Shown in pieces: positions 33,459-45,172 of a stretch of DNA of 64,000 nt. Position 1 is the first letter of the stretch. The number at the start of each line of letters is the position of its first letter. The stretch is from the NCBI RefSeq assembly GCF_016808095.1, contig NC_068976.1, positions 32,172,371-32,236,370 of the forward strand, in the 5' to 3' direction. The DNA is from Vigna angularis (taxonomy: Eukaryota; Streptophyta; Magnoliopsida; Fabales; Fabaceae). The translations under genes and the position numbers were made by a program. The notes under the pieces were generated by a model. It saw only the letters and a list, made by a program, of their open reading frames with translations. It did not search any database and was not told the origin of the DNA.

Positions 33459-33832
33459 TTTCTAGGATCAATCGATTAAACAGAAATAGTAATCAATTAG
33501 TTTTTCAAATATTTTATGAAAACCAGATCTGGTGCCAATTGTTAAAATAGAATGGCTCAATTTCTCACACCAAGAGGGGGAGGGGGTGAATTTGTTAAGT
33601 GTAAAACCAAAAGCTTTTAAAATCTTTTTCACAAAATGTGATGCCTTTACACTTTTCTTGAATCGCAAGGTAAATGATTTAAAATGCAACTGAAACTTAA
33701 TCGAATATGCAAGAACTTAATCGAATGAATAAAAGAGAGTAGGGATTAGAAAATTCAAAAGTTATGTTTTTATACTGGTTCGGCCAAGCCTACATCCAGT
33801 GTCCTTCCAACCACAGGAAGCCAATGCATTAT

Positions 33833-35676
33833 TGATGGGTATCGCGGCCCATAGAAATTTGATGTGCAATAAGAATGCAGTATAGACTAGGAAGTGACTC
33901 CTAAGCCGTCTCTCAAAGACCAAATGTGGTTAGAGACTTAAGTAAACAGGTAGTGGGGTAGGGGGGTTTGAAAGTGTTTTTGCAAGGAAAATTAAACTAA
34001 ATTAAAACTAGAAATGAAAATCAACCAAACATAATTACAAACATTGAATTAAATGAAGAAAACATGCACACCGAATGGTCCTACAACGACCGAACGGTTC
34101 TAAATATGAGACCGAACGGTCTCTAAAGCTGAACAGAATTGAAGATGAGCATAAACCAAAGCCGAACGGTACAAACAGACCGAACAGTGTAAAACAATGC
34201 AACCGAACAGAGTAAATGCAACAGAACCATAAGTCGAACGGTACAAGCATAGACCGAACGATCTATAGAGTGCAGCAACAGTAAACATGCAGAATCTAAA
34301 CGCAACATAATCAAAATGGCTCTGAACTTCAAATGAAAACAGTAACAGTAGAAGTGAAACTTAAACAGCAGAACGTGAAATTGCAAATGAAAAATGCCCC
34401 AAAAACAGAAAAGGCCAATGAACAGTAAAATAACGAACTACAACAGTAAAGAGGACAAAATGAATAGTAGAATGCAACAATGAACAATAAAATGCAAGAG
34501 CGAAGAAGACAATGAATAGTAAAATAAACTGAAAAGTGAATGTAGCAATGATTTCAACTCTTAAATTGTACTGTAAACAAGATTCAATACATGGAAATGC
34601 AAAAGAAATAAAACTTAAACCTCCCCAAAGGGGGAGGAGGAAGAAAATACTCCCCAAGAACAGGCACGTAGTGGCGATTGGGAGACTTGCAGAGAAATCT
34701 GCTTTTACGATTTTTATATAACCAAAAGACCAAAAAATGCCCTCATAATGGGCTTGTCCTACAAAATGACCTATAATTGGGCCCAAAGTCCTAAAGTTTG
34801 ACCCAATGACCTTCTAAAACGCTACACTATTGATGTGCCGATCCTCTTGAAGTCCCAGAATGTGCTTCCAACACTACTGTTGAGTTCCTCTGGTTACTGC
34901 ATCTGATCGTTCGGTCATGAAAGGCTCAAACCGTTCGGTTCATCAATGCTCTACAATTCGCTTGTGACCGCTCGGTTCAAGGAACACATGCACTAAGGCT
35001 TGTCGTTTGGTTCAAGAGTGTTCGATCATTCAGTGTAAGCTTTCACAGACCATTCGGTATATGCGTCCACATATCGTTCGGTTCTGTGATGCTCGCCCAT
35101 TCTATTCAACAGTTGAGCTGGGTTTCCACAAACCGTTCGGCCAATCCTTCAACAGACCGTTCGATAGAGTAGTGCTCGGTCATTCATTGCAGGTTCGGGA
35201 ACTGATTGGTGCAGACGTCATCAGACCGTTCGGTCATCAAGCTCTGCATGTTTCTCTGACAATTCGGTCAAGCCTATAGAAGACCGTTCGGTCAAGGCTT
35301 CAGCAGACCATACGGTGCAAGTATTCAGCATACCGTACGGCCACAAGACTACAGTTGATTGTTGTTCGGTTATGTCTTTCACAGACCGTTCAGTCATGTT
35401 TCCAAGACCATTCGGTCACGGACCATTCGGACAAGCCTTCAAAAGATCGTTCGGCCCTCTTCAGCAGATCCTTACTCAACCCTTCAACAACGATTGTCCT
35501 GCAAAAAATGATTGAAATAATTAAGACCAAATAATTCAAATTAATTAAAATAAGAATTATTCTTGAAATTAAACCCAAATAGTGAAAATGAGATAAAAAT
35601 GGAGAATTAAACACAATTTACTAACACAATATGGTGCAAAAAGCTAAGTTAGTAGTAGAAAAATAATGACTCATCA
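33833..35676 (-). repeat. 3' LTR of the gag-only element
   Basis: Contains ACCGAACGGT / ACCGTTCGGT variants in two groups, about 34070-34265 and 34905-35480. Long apparent reading frames on the minus strand at 34035-34786 are frame shadows of this AT-rich LTR. Confidence 0.88.
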
Positions 35677-37139
35677 AAATAGACCACACTTAGTCTTTTG
35701 TACTCCTGGGCAAAATCAAGACGTAGAACAAGGAACAATTCTAAATACATCAAGAGTGTGACACAACATCCGGACACAAAAACGAAAAGACACAAAGGAC
35801 ACAAAATAGATTTACACAATCCTCAATGATTCTGGAAAAAGAAAAGGAATAGACAACATCCATCACACAGGTATCAGAGAAAGCAGATACTCATCGAAAT
35901 CATTCAAGGAATTCAAAACATGGTAAAATAATCAATCAACTTAAGAGGTGAATCAAAAGCAACAGAACCTCACAGATGCACTACCAGTGTTTCTCTCAAG
36001 TGTGTTGGGTAAAGAATTTCAACTCAATGCACTCAAGAAAGCAAGCAACAACAAACTTGGCAAGCCTCTAATATCAACACTCAAAACATATGCATGTTCA
36101 AATCAAAAGGTCTTTTATGGATGTAATGGGGCCAAGGACAAGGGAGGATAACATATGGATGAGAAGCTATAAACCAAAAGAAATAGAGGAGCAATGGGGA
36201 ACAAGTGTAAACATAGTCAAATCACATCCAAACCTCTAATTCAATCCTCTTCTTGACTCTATTATTCACAATTTTTTTTCATTTTTCTCTATTTTTTTTC
36301 TTTCTTTTCTCATCTTGTCTCTTTTTTTTCATTTCTCTCTATCTAGGACACGATTGTAAGAGACAAGATACACAATATCTTTACAAAAACAAAACAAGAA
36401 AAGGAACCAACTAGCCAATTTATATGAATCCCCAAGGAAACCACACTTGTTCCCAAAACACTTCCAAAGCTCCAAAACTCCTAAGGTTAAGGTAATCATG
36501 GTTTTTCACTTAAGGGTGATTAATGAGCTTGAAAACAAAGAACAGGGGAAAGGCATAAGCTCAAAGGGTTTATTAAAGGATCAAAACAAGGGAGGCTTAT
36601 TTGGCTAGAGAGGCTCAAGAACAAACTGCCTTTATCACTTTCAAACATGCATATCCATCAAGAATTATCAAAAAGAGTCTACCAAGGCATATGTGCAAGC
36701 AATCAAGAGATATATCACACAAGAAAGAACATAAAGTGGCTCAAATCTCACATAGGGTATTTGTCACAATCAATTCAACCTCTCAAACATCATAATCATC
36801 TTCCCACGCAAAGAAAAGCAAGAGTTTCAAACCATAAGTATCAATCAAGTGAAGTGAAAGACGAGTCTACAACTTAAACAAAATCCAGAAATGAAGAGAA
36901 TCATGCAAAACTGTATACAAGAAACGACAAAAACAACCTAAAACAGAAAAAAAATTTAACAAAGAAAACAAAAACTAACAAAGAAAAATAAAAATCTCCC
37001 CCAATAGACCACACTTAAACTACACAGTGTCCACAATGTGTCATAAGCATAAGATTAGAAATTAGAACAGTGAATAGATCATGGACAAGTGCAATAAAAG
37101 TAGGGAAAGGGGGAGAAGGAAAAAGAAAACTCCCCTAGG
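35677..37139 (-). other. 3' non-coding region of the gag-only element
   Basis: No gene. The purine phrase AGTGTGGTCTATT on the minus strand occurs both next to the LTR (about 35683-35697) and again near 36996-37010 followed by GGGGGAG. This suggests a duplicated polypurine-tract region. Confidence 0.55.
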
Positions 37140-38804
37140 TTAGGGTGGAAGTTGCCAATTTTGGACTATCAGGGAGATGTCTTCCACCACAGGATCCAAT
37201 AAGGAAGTTTTGAGGAAGAACTGCTTCATCCTCCAGATTTGATCGAGCAGGGAAATGTCTTCCACAGCTGGATCTAAGAAGAAGTGATTGTTGATGAGCG
37301 AGTTCAGCCAGTGCCTATTGATCTTCAAACTGTTGTGTATGTAAGCACTTTTGTCTTCCACTGTGGGTGCATGTTGGTCAAATTCATGTGTACCTCCTCC
37401 AATAGGGTTAGTGCAATGTGGTTCCAAAGAAATGACATGTAGGGGTATAACACCGAATCCTAGTGTAACAGGCTGAACCTCAGATATACCCTCAGAACAT
37501 GAATCAAATTCAAATTTAGAAACAATATCAAACACATGCTCAGATTGATGTTCAGTGCATGGAGAATAAACATTCAGATGTGATAGCAAAAAGTAGTTCT
37601 CATCATGCAGAGAGGGAGAATTAAAAGCATGCTCATCAACGATACCATCATCAACATACCTATCAACTGCATAATCATGAACAACATAATCATCAACAAC
37701 ATAATCAAACTGAGGTATGTTTACCTGCACTTCCCTGAATGTGGCTAAAGTGGTGGAAGATGATGATGGTCTACCTAGCTCAAAAGTGTTGCTCAAACCT
37801 GCCTGGTCCTCCAATTCTGCATCAGTCTCCTCAGGTGCAAGAGTAGGGTCATAGGAAGGTTGGAAAGTAGGTGGAACAGTGAGCACATGACTCTGGTTCC
37901 CCTCTCCCAGGTTAATGGCACCAGCATCATCTTGAATCTGAACAACCTGAAAAGGTAATTTCTCTGAAACTCGAGACTGTTCCTCAGTGAGCTGAGTAGC
38001 CATCTGCCCTATCTGATCATTCAAACTCTGAATGGAAGCTCTTGTTTCCTGCTGAAACTCCATGTTCTCTTGTTGAAACTACTTGTTCTCTTGTTGAAAC
38101 TGAAGGTTCTGCATGGCCATCTGCTCCAATAACTCCTACAATGTAGGCTCAGATGTAGAAGGCTGAGGAGCTATTTGGGCAGGTTCATAAAGTTGCAGCT
38201 GTTGTTGTTGCTGGACTGGTGGAGGCATACAAGTATTTTGGAATGGTGGTGGTTCTTGATATTGATGTTGTGGAGTACCATACCATCCTAAGTTAGGATC
38301 ATTCCATCCAGGATCGTTGTTATACAAATCAAAATGAGGCTTAGTAGGGCTGAATCTTTCCAAAAACAGATGCTCAAGATCTTCCCAATTGGCTTTGTAT
38401 TCTAGAGGAAGATAATAAAGCCACTCCCAAGCTGCTCCTTCTAAAAAGTGTGGAAATTCCCTTGAGAACATGTGATCATCCGGGACATGTGAAGGTTTCA
38501 TTGAAGAGCAAATGATGTGGAACTCCTCCAAATATTTATGTGGGCATTCTCCTGCAAAACCATGAAACTTAGGCAGCAAATGTGTCAGTCCAGAGGTGAG
38601 AAAGCAATGAAAGTAATCCTCATTAAGTGAAATTGGCTCCCAAAGAGCACTCTCAGAAGTTGGAGGATGAGTCATATTGTTCTCAACATAGAAATCAACA
38701 AAATGTACATGAGAACCATAATCAAAGTCACATGCAGAAGGAGAATCATAATTATAGGCACGGGCAGAAGAAACATTATTTGTGTAACCAAAGTAGGTAG
38801 ACAT
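37140..38804 (-). pseudogene. Degenerate Athila-like Gag, internally deleted
   Basis: From the start MSTYFGYTNN the frame covers 555 codons with two in-frame TAGs near 38136 and 38077, at glutamine-rich positions. Residues about 90-165 match the N-terminal capsid part of Athila Gag (KFHGFAGECPHKYLEEFH, FPHFLEGAAWEWLYYLP, LFLERFSPT). The rest of the capsid is missing and the frame passes directly into a P/Q/N-rich tail. A coiled-coil-like stretch (TRASIQSLNDQIGQMATQL) and an acidic C-terminus with two copies of a DPxVEDISL phrase follow. No zinc knuckle or protease motif is seen. Confidence 0.75.
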
Positions 38805-38962
38805 TATGAAAGAAGGGGGAAAGGAAGAATGCAACGAAAATATGCAACTAAAGTTATCTAAATGCAACACACAATACAACACACACACAACAGAACAGTC
38901 ACAACACAAGACAAAACACAACACACACTAACACAATAAAAGACCTAAGACCGAACCGTTGG

Positions 38963-38980
38963 TCCCCGGCAACGGCACCA
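38963..38980 (-). other. Primer-binding site, tRNA-Asp type
   Basis: TGGTGCCGTTGCCGGGGA lies just inside the 5' LTR. It differs at one base from the site at 11986-12003. Confidence 0.8.
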
Positions 38981-38985
38981 AAATT

Positions 38986-40806
38986 TGATGGGTGTAGCGG
39001 CCCATACAAATTTGATGTGCAATAAGAATGTAGTATAGACTAGGAAGTGACTCCTAGGTCGTCTCTCAAGGACCAAATGTGGTTCGAGACTTAGGTCAAA
39101 CACATAGTGGGGGGGTTTTGAAAGTGTTTTTGTAAGGAAAATTAAACTAAATTAAAACTAGAAATGAAAATCAACCAAATATAATTAAAAACATTGAATT
39201 AAATGAAGAAAACATGCACACCGAACGGTCCTACAACGACCGAACGGTTCTAAAGATGAGACTAAACGGTCTCTAAAGCTGAACAGAATTGAAGATGAGC
39301 ATAGACCAAAGCCGAACGGTACAAACAGACCGAACGGTGTAAAACAATGCAACCGAACAGAGTAAATGCTACAGAACCATAAGCCAAACGGTACAAGCAA
39401 AGACCGAACGGTCTATAGAGAATGCAGCAACAGTAAACACGCAGAATCTAAACGCAACAGAATCAAAATGCAACTGAACTTAAAACGAAAACAATAATAG
39501 TAGAAGCGAAACTTAAACAGCAGAACGTGAAATTGCAAATGGAAAATGCCCCAAAAATAGAAAACGCCAATGAACAGTAAAATAACGAACTGCAACAGTA
39601 AAGAGGACGAAATGAACAATAGAACATAGTAATGAACAGTAAAATGCAACAGCGAAGAAGACAATGAACAGTAAAATAAAACTGAAAAGTGAATGCAACA
39701 ATGATTTCAACTCTTAAATTGCATTGTAAACAAGATTTAATACATGGAAATGCAAAAGAAATAAAACCTAAACCTCCCCAAAGGAGGAGGAGGAAGAAAA
39801 TGCTCCCCAAGAACATGTACGTAGTGGTGGTTGGGAGACTTGCAGAGAAATCTACTTTTATGATTTTTATATAACCAAAAGACCAAAAATGCCCTCCTAA
39901 TGGGTTTGTCCTACAAAATGACCTACAATTCGGCCCAAAGTCCTAAAGTTTGACCCAATGACCTTTTAAAACGCTACAGTATTGACGTGCCCATCCTCTT
40001 CAAGTCCCAGAATGTGCTTCCAACACTTCTGCTGAGTTCCTCTGGTTACTACATCTGACCGTTCGGTCATGAAAGGCTCATACTGTTCTGTTCATCAATG
40101 CTCTACAATTCACTTGTGACCGCTCGGTTCAAGGAACACATACACTAAGGCTTTGCCGTTCGGTTCAAGAGTGTTCGGCCATTCAGTGTAAGCTTTCACA
40201 GACCGTTTGGTATATGAGTCCACATACCGTTCGGTTCTATGATGCTCGCCCATTCTATTCAACAGTTGAGCTGGGTTTCCACAAACCGTTCGGCCAATCC
40301 TTCAACAGAGCGTTCGGTAGAGTAGTGCTGGGTCATTCATTGTAGGTTCGGGAACTGATTGGTGTCGACTTCATCAAACTGTTCGGTCATCAGGCTCTGC
40401 ATGTTTCTCTGACAATTCGGTCAAGCCTAGAGAAGACTGTTCGGTCAAGACTTCAGCAGACTATACAGTGCAGGTATTCAGCAGACCGTACGGCCACAAG
40501 ACTACAGTTGTTCGTCGTTCGGTCATGTCTTTCACAGACCGTTCGGTCACGGACCATTCGAACAAGCCTTCAAAAGATCGTTTGACCCTCTTCTGCAGAT
40601 CCTTACTCAACCCTTCAACAGTGATTGTCCTGCAAAAAATGATTGAAATAATTACGCCCAAATAATTCAAATTAATTAAAATAAGAATTATTCTTGAAAT
40701 TAAGCCCAAATAGTGAAAATGAGATAAAAATGGAGTATTAAACACAATTTACTAACACAATATGGTGCGAAAAGCTAAGTTAGGGGTAGAAAATAATGAC
40801 TCATCA
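38986..40806 (-). repeat. 5' LTR of the gag-only element
   Basis: Partner of 33833-35676 with the same two palindrome groups, about 39220-39415 and 40055-40560. Confidence 0.88.
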
Positions 40807-41100
40807 ATTATAAAGATCAAGGTTTTTACAACAGGGTTTTTATAGAGACCTCACGTCAAAAATATAAAACACCTCTCTAACCTTCTAATATAATATAGGC
40901 AGTCAACAACAAGACCAACAACAAGAACACTCTCTTCTGCATTCTAACCCCTTTGAGGCACCCTCTAAGTCAAGAACATCACCGTTCTTCTTCCTGTAAT
41001 CACAACAGGGAAACCAAGCCAATCTTTACAAGATTGCAAGTCCTGATCACACAATAAACACCTAAATGTGCAGATTCATCATATGTTTGAAACAAAGCTA

Positions 41101-42272
41101 GTTTTGTAGGGTTATTGGTATGATTTGGAAGAAGAGCAAAAGTATCAAGGAGTTTGAATTCAAGATGGACAGTAAAAGAATTAGAGAAAGAGCACAGGAG
41201 GTCACGCAGGGCGCCTCGGCGACCCATTAAGGGCGTTTAGCACCAGGTTTTGTGTTGGTGGGCACCCCATTAAAGGCGTTGAGCGCTAGCTTTTGTGCCG
41301 TATACTCCCTGGGCGCCCTCTAAGGGGTGCTGAGCGTGAGTTTTCTCGCAGTTTCGCGTGCTTGCCCCAACTTAGGGCGCTGAGCGCCAGTGACGTTGGC
41401 CCATGATCCAACTTAGATCTATTTAAGGACTTGCACGACCTAGGGTTGTTATCTCTTGATGGCTTGAGCACAAAAACACACTTGTTGCCCCTTAGAGGCA
41501 GTTTTGAGGATGTGGGAGCTCTCCTCTTCAGTTTCTAGGATTTTTCTATCTCTTCCATTCCATTGTTCATCTAGTTTCTCCATGATAATAGAGAACTAAA
41601 CCGTATTTGTTTTTGAGGAAGATGTAACCTCTAAACTCTCATGTATTTGAATTGATTCCAATTTATTTATGCTTCTTTCATTAATTGTTAGGGTTATTCT
41701 TCTTTGTTCTATGCTTATTATGTTTAACTCATTCATGACATGATCATTGGTTTTCGTGATATGGACACATACGGGGAAACCTAGATCTGGAGAATTGCTC
41801 CCAAAAGCAGTATTGTCTAGACATAAGGATATGAGTTTTGGTTATCTTAAGCTTCTAATCGTAATGCAGAATTAATTATTAGGGATACAAGACATTGTGA
41901 TCTAGTAATTAAGGATAGGCTTTCTTCGCCGAGACATCAGGTTTTGAGTAATTTAGAAAGTGATTTTAACATTAACGAAGAAGATGAATTCATGTATGCA
42001 TGAGAGTAATCTAGGTGAAATATAAACCTCAACAACATATTCATCTTATATTTTCAATATCATCAATTCATTCTAGTGTTTAGCCTCAATTGATCAAATT
42101 GCATTCATGTTTATTTTTATTGCATTTGCATTCAGAACCCCAAAAATTATTTTTAAGTATTAATTAGTTCAGCAATTACACAATTGTTTAGTGTTGTGAG
42201 TCCTCTGGGATACTTGGTCTTACCATTTTATATTACTTGATACGATTTGGTACACTTGCCGACATCTTAACA
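41101..42272 (+). repeat. 5' LTR (5'-truncated) of the Athila-like element
   Basis: 41102-41580 aligns with about 44709-45172. It holds several GGCGCTGAGCGCC-type palindromes at 41205-41395 and one more close to the primer site side at 42398. The LTR ends CTTAACA. Confidence 0.8.
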
Positions 42273-42277
42273 AGTTT

Positions 42278-42295
42278 TGGGCGCCGTTGCCAGGG
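42278..42295 (+). other. Primer-binding site, tRNA-Asp type (diverged)
   Basis: TGGGCGCCGTTGCCAGGGA lies six bases inside the LTR. It has one extra G and one G-to-A change relative to 11986-12003. Confidence 0.75.
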
Positions 42296-42538
42296 ACTCG
42301 TGGTTTAAACTATACTTTTGTGTGATGCTTCACCAATTAGACTTTATCTTTAATTTTATCATTTTATCTTTAATTTTTATTTTATCTTCACCCATTGAGG
42401 GCGCTGAGCGACAACCTTCAAGTGCAATTAGAATCTTTCTTTTTAGGTCTGGAAGTAGAGAAGACTGCCAATAGTAGATGAAGAAGGCAGATAATGAAGA
42501 GAAGCTAGTTCACTAGTGAGATACAAGAAGAGGTTATG

Positions 42539-42671
42539 GGTGATTAAAGTTATTGAGATTGAGGCTCTGTATTCAAAGAAAGTAAAGATGGTGACTACAA
42601 AGTTATTGAAGATAAGTTGGTGTGATGAAAGTAAGAGGAACACCAACATCAAAACTTCAAATTGTGCTTAA
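42539..42671 (+). pseudogene. C-terminal remnant of Athila-like protease
   Basis: The plus strand reads VIKVIEIEALYSKKVKMVT then TKLLKISWCDESKR before a stop. This matches the end of the protease ORF of the element at 5047-13201 (WVIKAIKANGVLEIEAPYSR, CWCHERKK). Gag and the catalytic part of the protease have been deleted between the primer site and this point. Confidence 0.7.
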
Positions 42672-42675
42672 TGGT

Positions 42676-42722
42676 GTCAGGCTCGTGACGTTAAACAAGC
42701 GCGTATTGGGAGGTAACCTAGT
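42676..42722 (+). other. Conserved post-protease block
   Basis: Copy of the block at 9169-9214, differing at about six of 46 positions, in the same place relative to the protease stop. Confidence 0.6.
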
Positions 42723-42789
42723 TTCTGACTTTTTCTTTTTAATTGATTATTTCTGTGGTTTGGATTTAATTTTGCTTCACAGTAATGAC

Positions 42790-43195
42790 AGCATATACTG
42801 ATGGATGTTGGACAACTTCTACCGAGGGATGCTATGAGGACTCAGATGACAGCAACTATTGATGGATGCTGCTATGATGAAGGCTATGTGATTAAGCATC
42901 TACTGATGGATGCTATGTGATTAAGCATCTACTAATGGATGCTATGTGATTAAGCGTCTACTGATGGATGCTACCGACGACATCTACTAATGGATGCCGA
43001 TGAAAATGAGAAAGATTATCATTTACTGATGGATGCTGATGAGAAGGATTCACATCTACTGATGGATGCTGGAAGATTCAGATGAGAGCATCTACTGATG
43101 GACGCTACTGAGAGCATCTACTGATGGATGTTATGCTACTAGACATCTACTGATGGGTGTTACTGACAACATCTACTGATGGATGCTACTAAATC
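42790..43195 (+). repeat. CATCTACTGATGGATGCT minisatellite
   Basis: About a dozen copies of CATCTACTGATGGATGCT are separated by variable spacers such as ATGTGATTAAG or GATGAGAAGG. Spacing is 25-45 bases. The block lies in the internal region of the truncated Athila-like element. Confidence 0.85.
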
Positions 43196-44547
43196 AGGAT
43201 TTATTTTGCTTTATTTTTATGCTTATTTGAATTTTGTTTATTTTGTTTTTATTTTAGCTTGCTTATGTACTTAATTTAATTAGTTGTGCTGCAATAGTTT
43301 GGTATGATGTGATCAATTGTTGTTTGGGATGAGTAATATTTTTGTGTTTGCTCTATTGTTCTATGATGCATGTTGAGTTAATGATTGGTGAGGCTTTTAA
43401 GCATAGATGGTGGTTGCTCATAGTTGTGTTTAAAATAGATGCATGATTTCAATTGTGATTAATATGTTGGGCAGGATGTTTATCAAATTGTGGAACTTGA
43501 GTTAACCAGTGAGAGGTTGGACTCCAAAGTCTTTGATTGATTGAAAGTTATTGCTTTGGAATCATAATTGATTTTGCCTGATTTTCTATTATTGAACCAC
43601 ATGCTTGCTTCTTACACATGATCAAGCCCATTTTTTCTTCTCCCATATAAGCCAATGCTAATATGTGAATCCAACAAAGAACAATGTTTTTTCTATCCTT
43701 TGAAACTTTAGCCTAAATTTGAAATTTCAAAAACCTTTTTTGAAATCCTTGCCTTGAGTTGAGTAAAGTATGTTTATATGGTAATGGAGAATGGTTCAAG
43801 TTTGGCGTTGTGAGAAATCGGGAAGAACTTTGTGAAAATCTTTAAAGAGCACTGAGCAAAAGAAAAAGAAAAGAGAAGAAAAGAAAGATTAAGCTCAATG
43901 AAAGGAAAGTTGGGAATAAGTTGAAGATTTGGTTTCTCACATAAAAGGAGAAAGAGAGATTATTGTTAATGTAAATAAATGAATTATGCACTCTTTTAAC
44001 TCAAGGAATTTTTTTGTCTAGAAAAACGAATTTTCTTCTTAGCCCGACCATGTTACAAGCCTTGAAAAGTCCTTGTGATGATAACTTTCTTGTGAATGTG
44101 TTTGATTTGTTTAAATGAAGGGCAAAGTTGATTCATGTGACATTGTGATAGTAGAGTGTAAGAGTGGCACCTCACTATACACCTTTGAGTTTGAGTGAAA
44201 CACTTTTGAGTGCTTGAGTGAAACATTTTTGAGTGCTTGAGTGAAATACTGTCTTTGGTGAGGAATAGTTCCATGCATATAGGTAACATTATGTCTGCTT
44301 GGTGATCACTCATAAGGTTGTTGCAGTTGTTGTGTATGTCTTGAGTATGTGAGCATCATAGTCGAAGCTTGATTGGCTAAAGCATCATTATATCTTGACT
44401 AATCTTTCTATGATGAGCAGACATGAGTGATTTACTTGTCCTAGAGGAAAATGCTTTTTGGTGTGCTAGACCATTATAGTATGAATGTTTTGTTTAAGCC
44501 AAGTTACATTTTGCTTGAGGACAAGCAAAGTTTTAAGTTTGGGGTTG
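43196..44547 (+). other. 3' internal non-coding region of the truncated Athila-like element
   Basis: No gene seen. It ends in a purine tract at 44531-44547. A short triplicated phrase around 44190-44250 (AGTGAAACACTTTTGAGTGC and relatives) is a local duplication. Confidence 0.5.
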
Positions 44548-45172
44548 TGATAACAGTTGAATATATCGTTATCTGTGATGCAATTTTGATACTAAATCAA
44601 CCCTTTTTTGACTTAGAAGCCTACTTGAACTCATGTGTTTTGTTTAGTTTTGTGAATAAGTGAGTAGAGGGTATACTTGATGATTTTATCACTAAATTCC
44701 TTTGATTTTGTAGGGTTATTGGTATGATTTGGAAGAAGAGAAAAAGTATCAAGGAGTTGGAATTCAAGAGGAACAATAAAAGAATCAGAGCAGCAGCACA
44801 GGAGGTCACGCAGGGCACCTGGGCGCCCTATTAAGGGTGTTGAGCGCTAGCTTTTATGCTATGGGGCACCCCATTAAGGGCGTTGAGCGCCAACTTTTGT
44901 GCCGTATAGCCCCTAGAAGCCCTCTGAGGGGTGCTGAGCGCGAGTTTTCTCGCAGTTTCGCCTGCTTGCCCCCACTTAGGGTGCTGAGAGCCAGCAACGT
45001 TGGCCCATGATCCAATTTAGATCTATTTAAGGACTTGCACGACCTAGGGTTGGTATCTCTTGATGGCTTGAGCAACAAAACACACTTGTCGCCCCTTGGA
45101 GGCATATTTGGGGATGTGGGAGCTCTCCTCTTCAGTTTCTAGGGTTTTTCTCTCTCTTTCATTCCATTATTC
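44548..45172 (+). repeat. 3' LTR (3'-truncated) of the Athila-like element
   Basis: Begins TGATAACAGTTG directly after the purine tract TTTAAGTTTGGGGTTG. It carries the same GCGCTGAGCGCC palindromes at about 44812-45000. It breaks off near 45172 and continues as SIRE-like LTR. Confidence 0.8.

Larger units (their letters stand above)
33833..40806 (-). mobile_element. Gag-only Athila-like element with ACCGTTCGGT-rich LTRs
   Basis: LTRs 33833-35676 (1844 bp) and 38986-40806 (1821 bp) flank 3309 bp and are bordered by ATTAT (33828-33832, 40807-40811). The minus strand gives a tRNA-Asp-type primer site (38980-38963), a gag-type frame (38804-37140), a non-coding stretch, and a purine-rich end at 35677-35697. 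There is no protease, pol or integrase. It inserted into the 5' LTR of the SIRE-like element and is therefore younger than that element, but its LTRs differ at many positions, including indels, so it is older than the element at 5047-13201. Confidence 0.9.
27620..41100 (-). mobile_element. SIRE-like non-autonomous element with gag and a plant-transposon-protein ORF
   Basis: The 3' LTR is 27620-29046 (1427 bp). A polypurine tract AAAAAAAGGGGGAGATTG lies at about 29053-29070. The internal region runs to 33538. The 5' LTR runs from 33539, is interrupted by 33833-40811, resumes, and is cut off at 41100. Minus-strand genes are a Copia/SIRE-type gag (33458-31715) then a separate ORF (31207-30109). 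No protease, integrase or reverse transcriptase lies between the LTRs. No target duplication is visible because the 5' side is truncated. Confidence 0.8.
33539..41100 (-). repeat. 5' LTR of the SIRE-like element, split and truncated
   Basis: 33539-33832 and 40812-41100 align with 27620 to about 28205 of the 3' LTR. The Athila-like element 33833-40806 sits between them with ATTAT duplicated at 33828-33832 and 40807-40811. The last 840 bp or so of the LTR are missing at 41100, where another element begins. Confidence 0.8.
41101..45172 (+). mobile_element. Athila-like element truncated at both ends
   Basis: A plus-strand element has the end of its 5' LTR (41101-42272), a tRNA-Asp-type primer site (42278-42295), a short internal region and the start of its 3' LTR (44548-45172). 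About 160 bp are missing from the left LTR start and about 700 bp from the right LTR end, judged by alignment of the two copies. Its left neighbour is a minus-strand SIRE-like LTR and its right neighbour a plus-strand one, so both ends look like rearrangement points rather than insertion sites. Confidence 0.8.

Noticed and set aside
34035..34786. Several minus-strand frames with apparent membrane-like composition, repeated at 39185-39816
   Set aside because: They lie in the two LTRs of the gag-only element, and their hydrophobicity follows from the T-rich strand.
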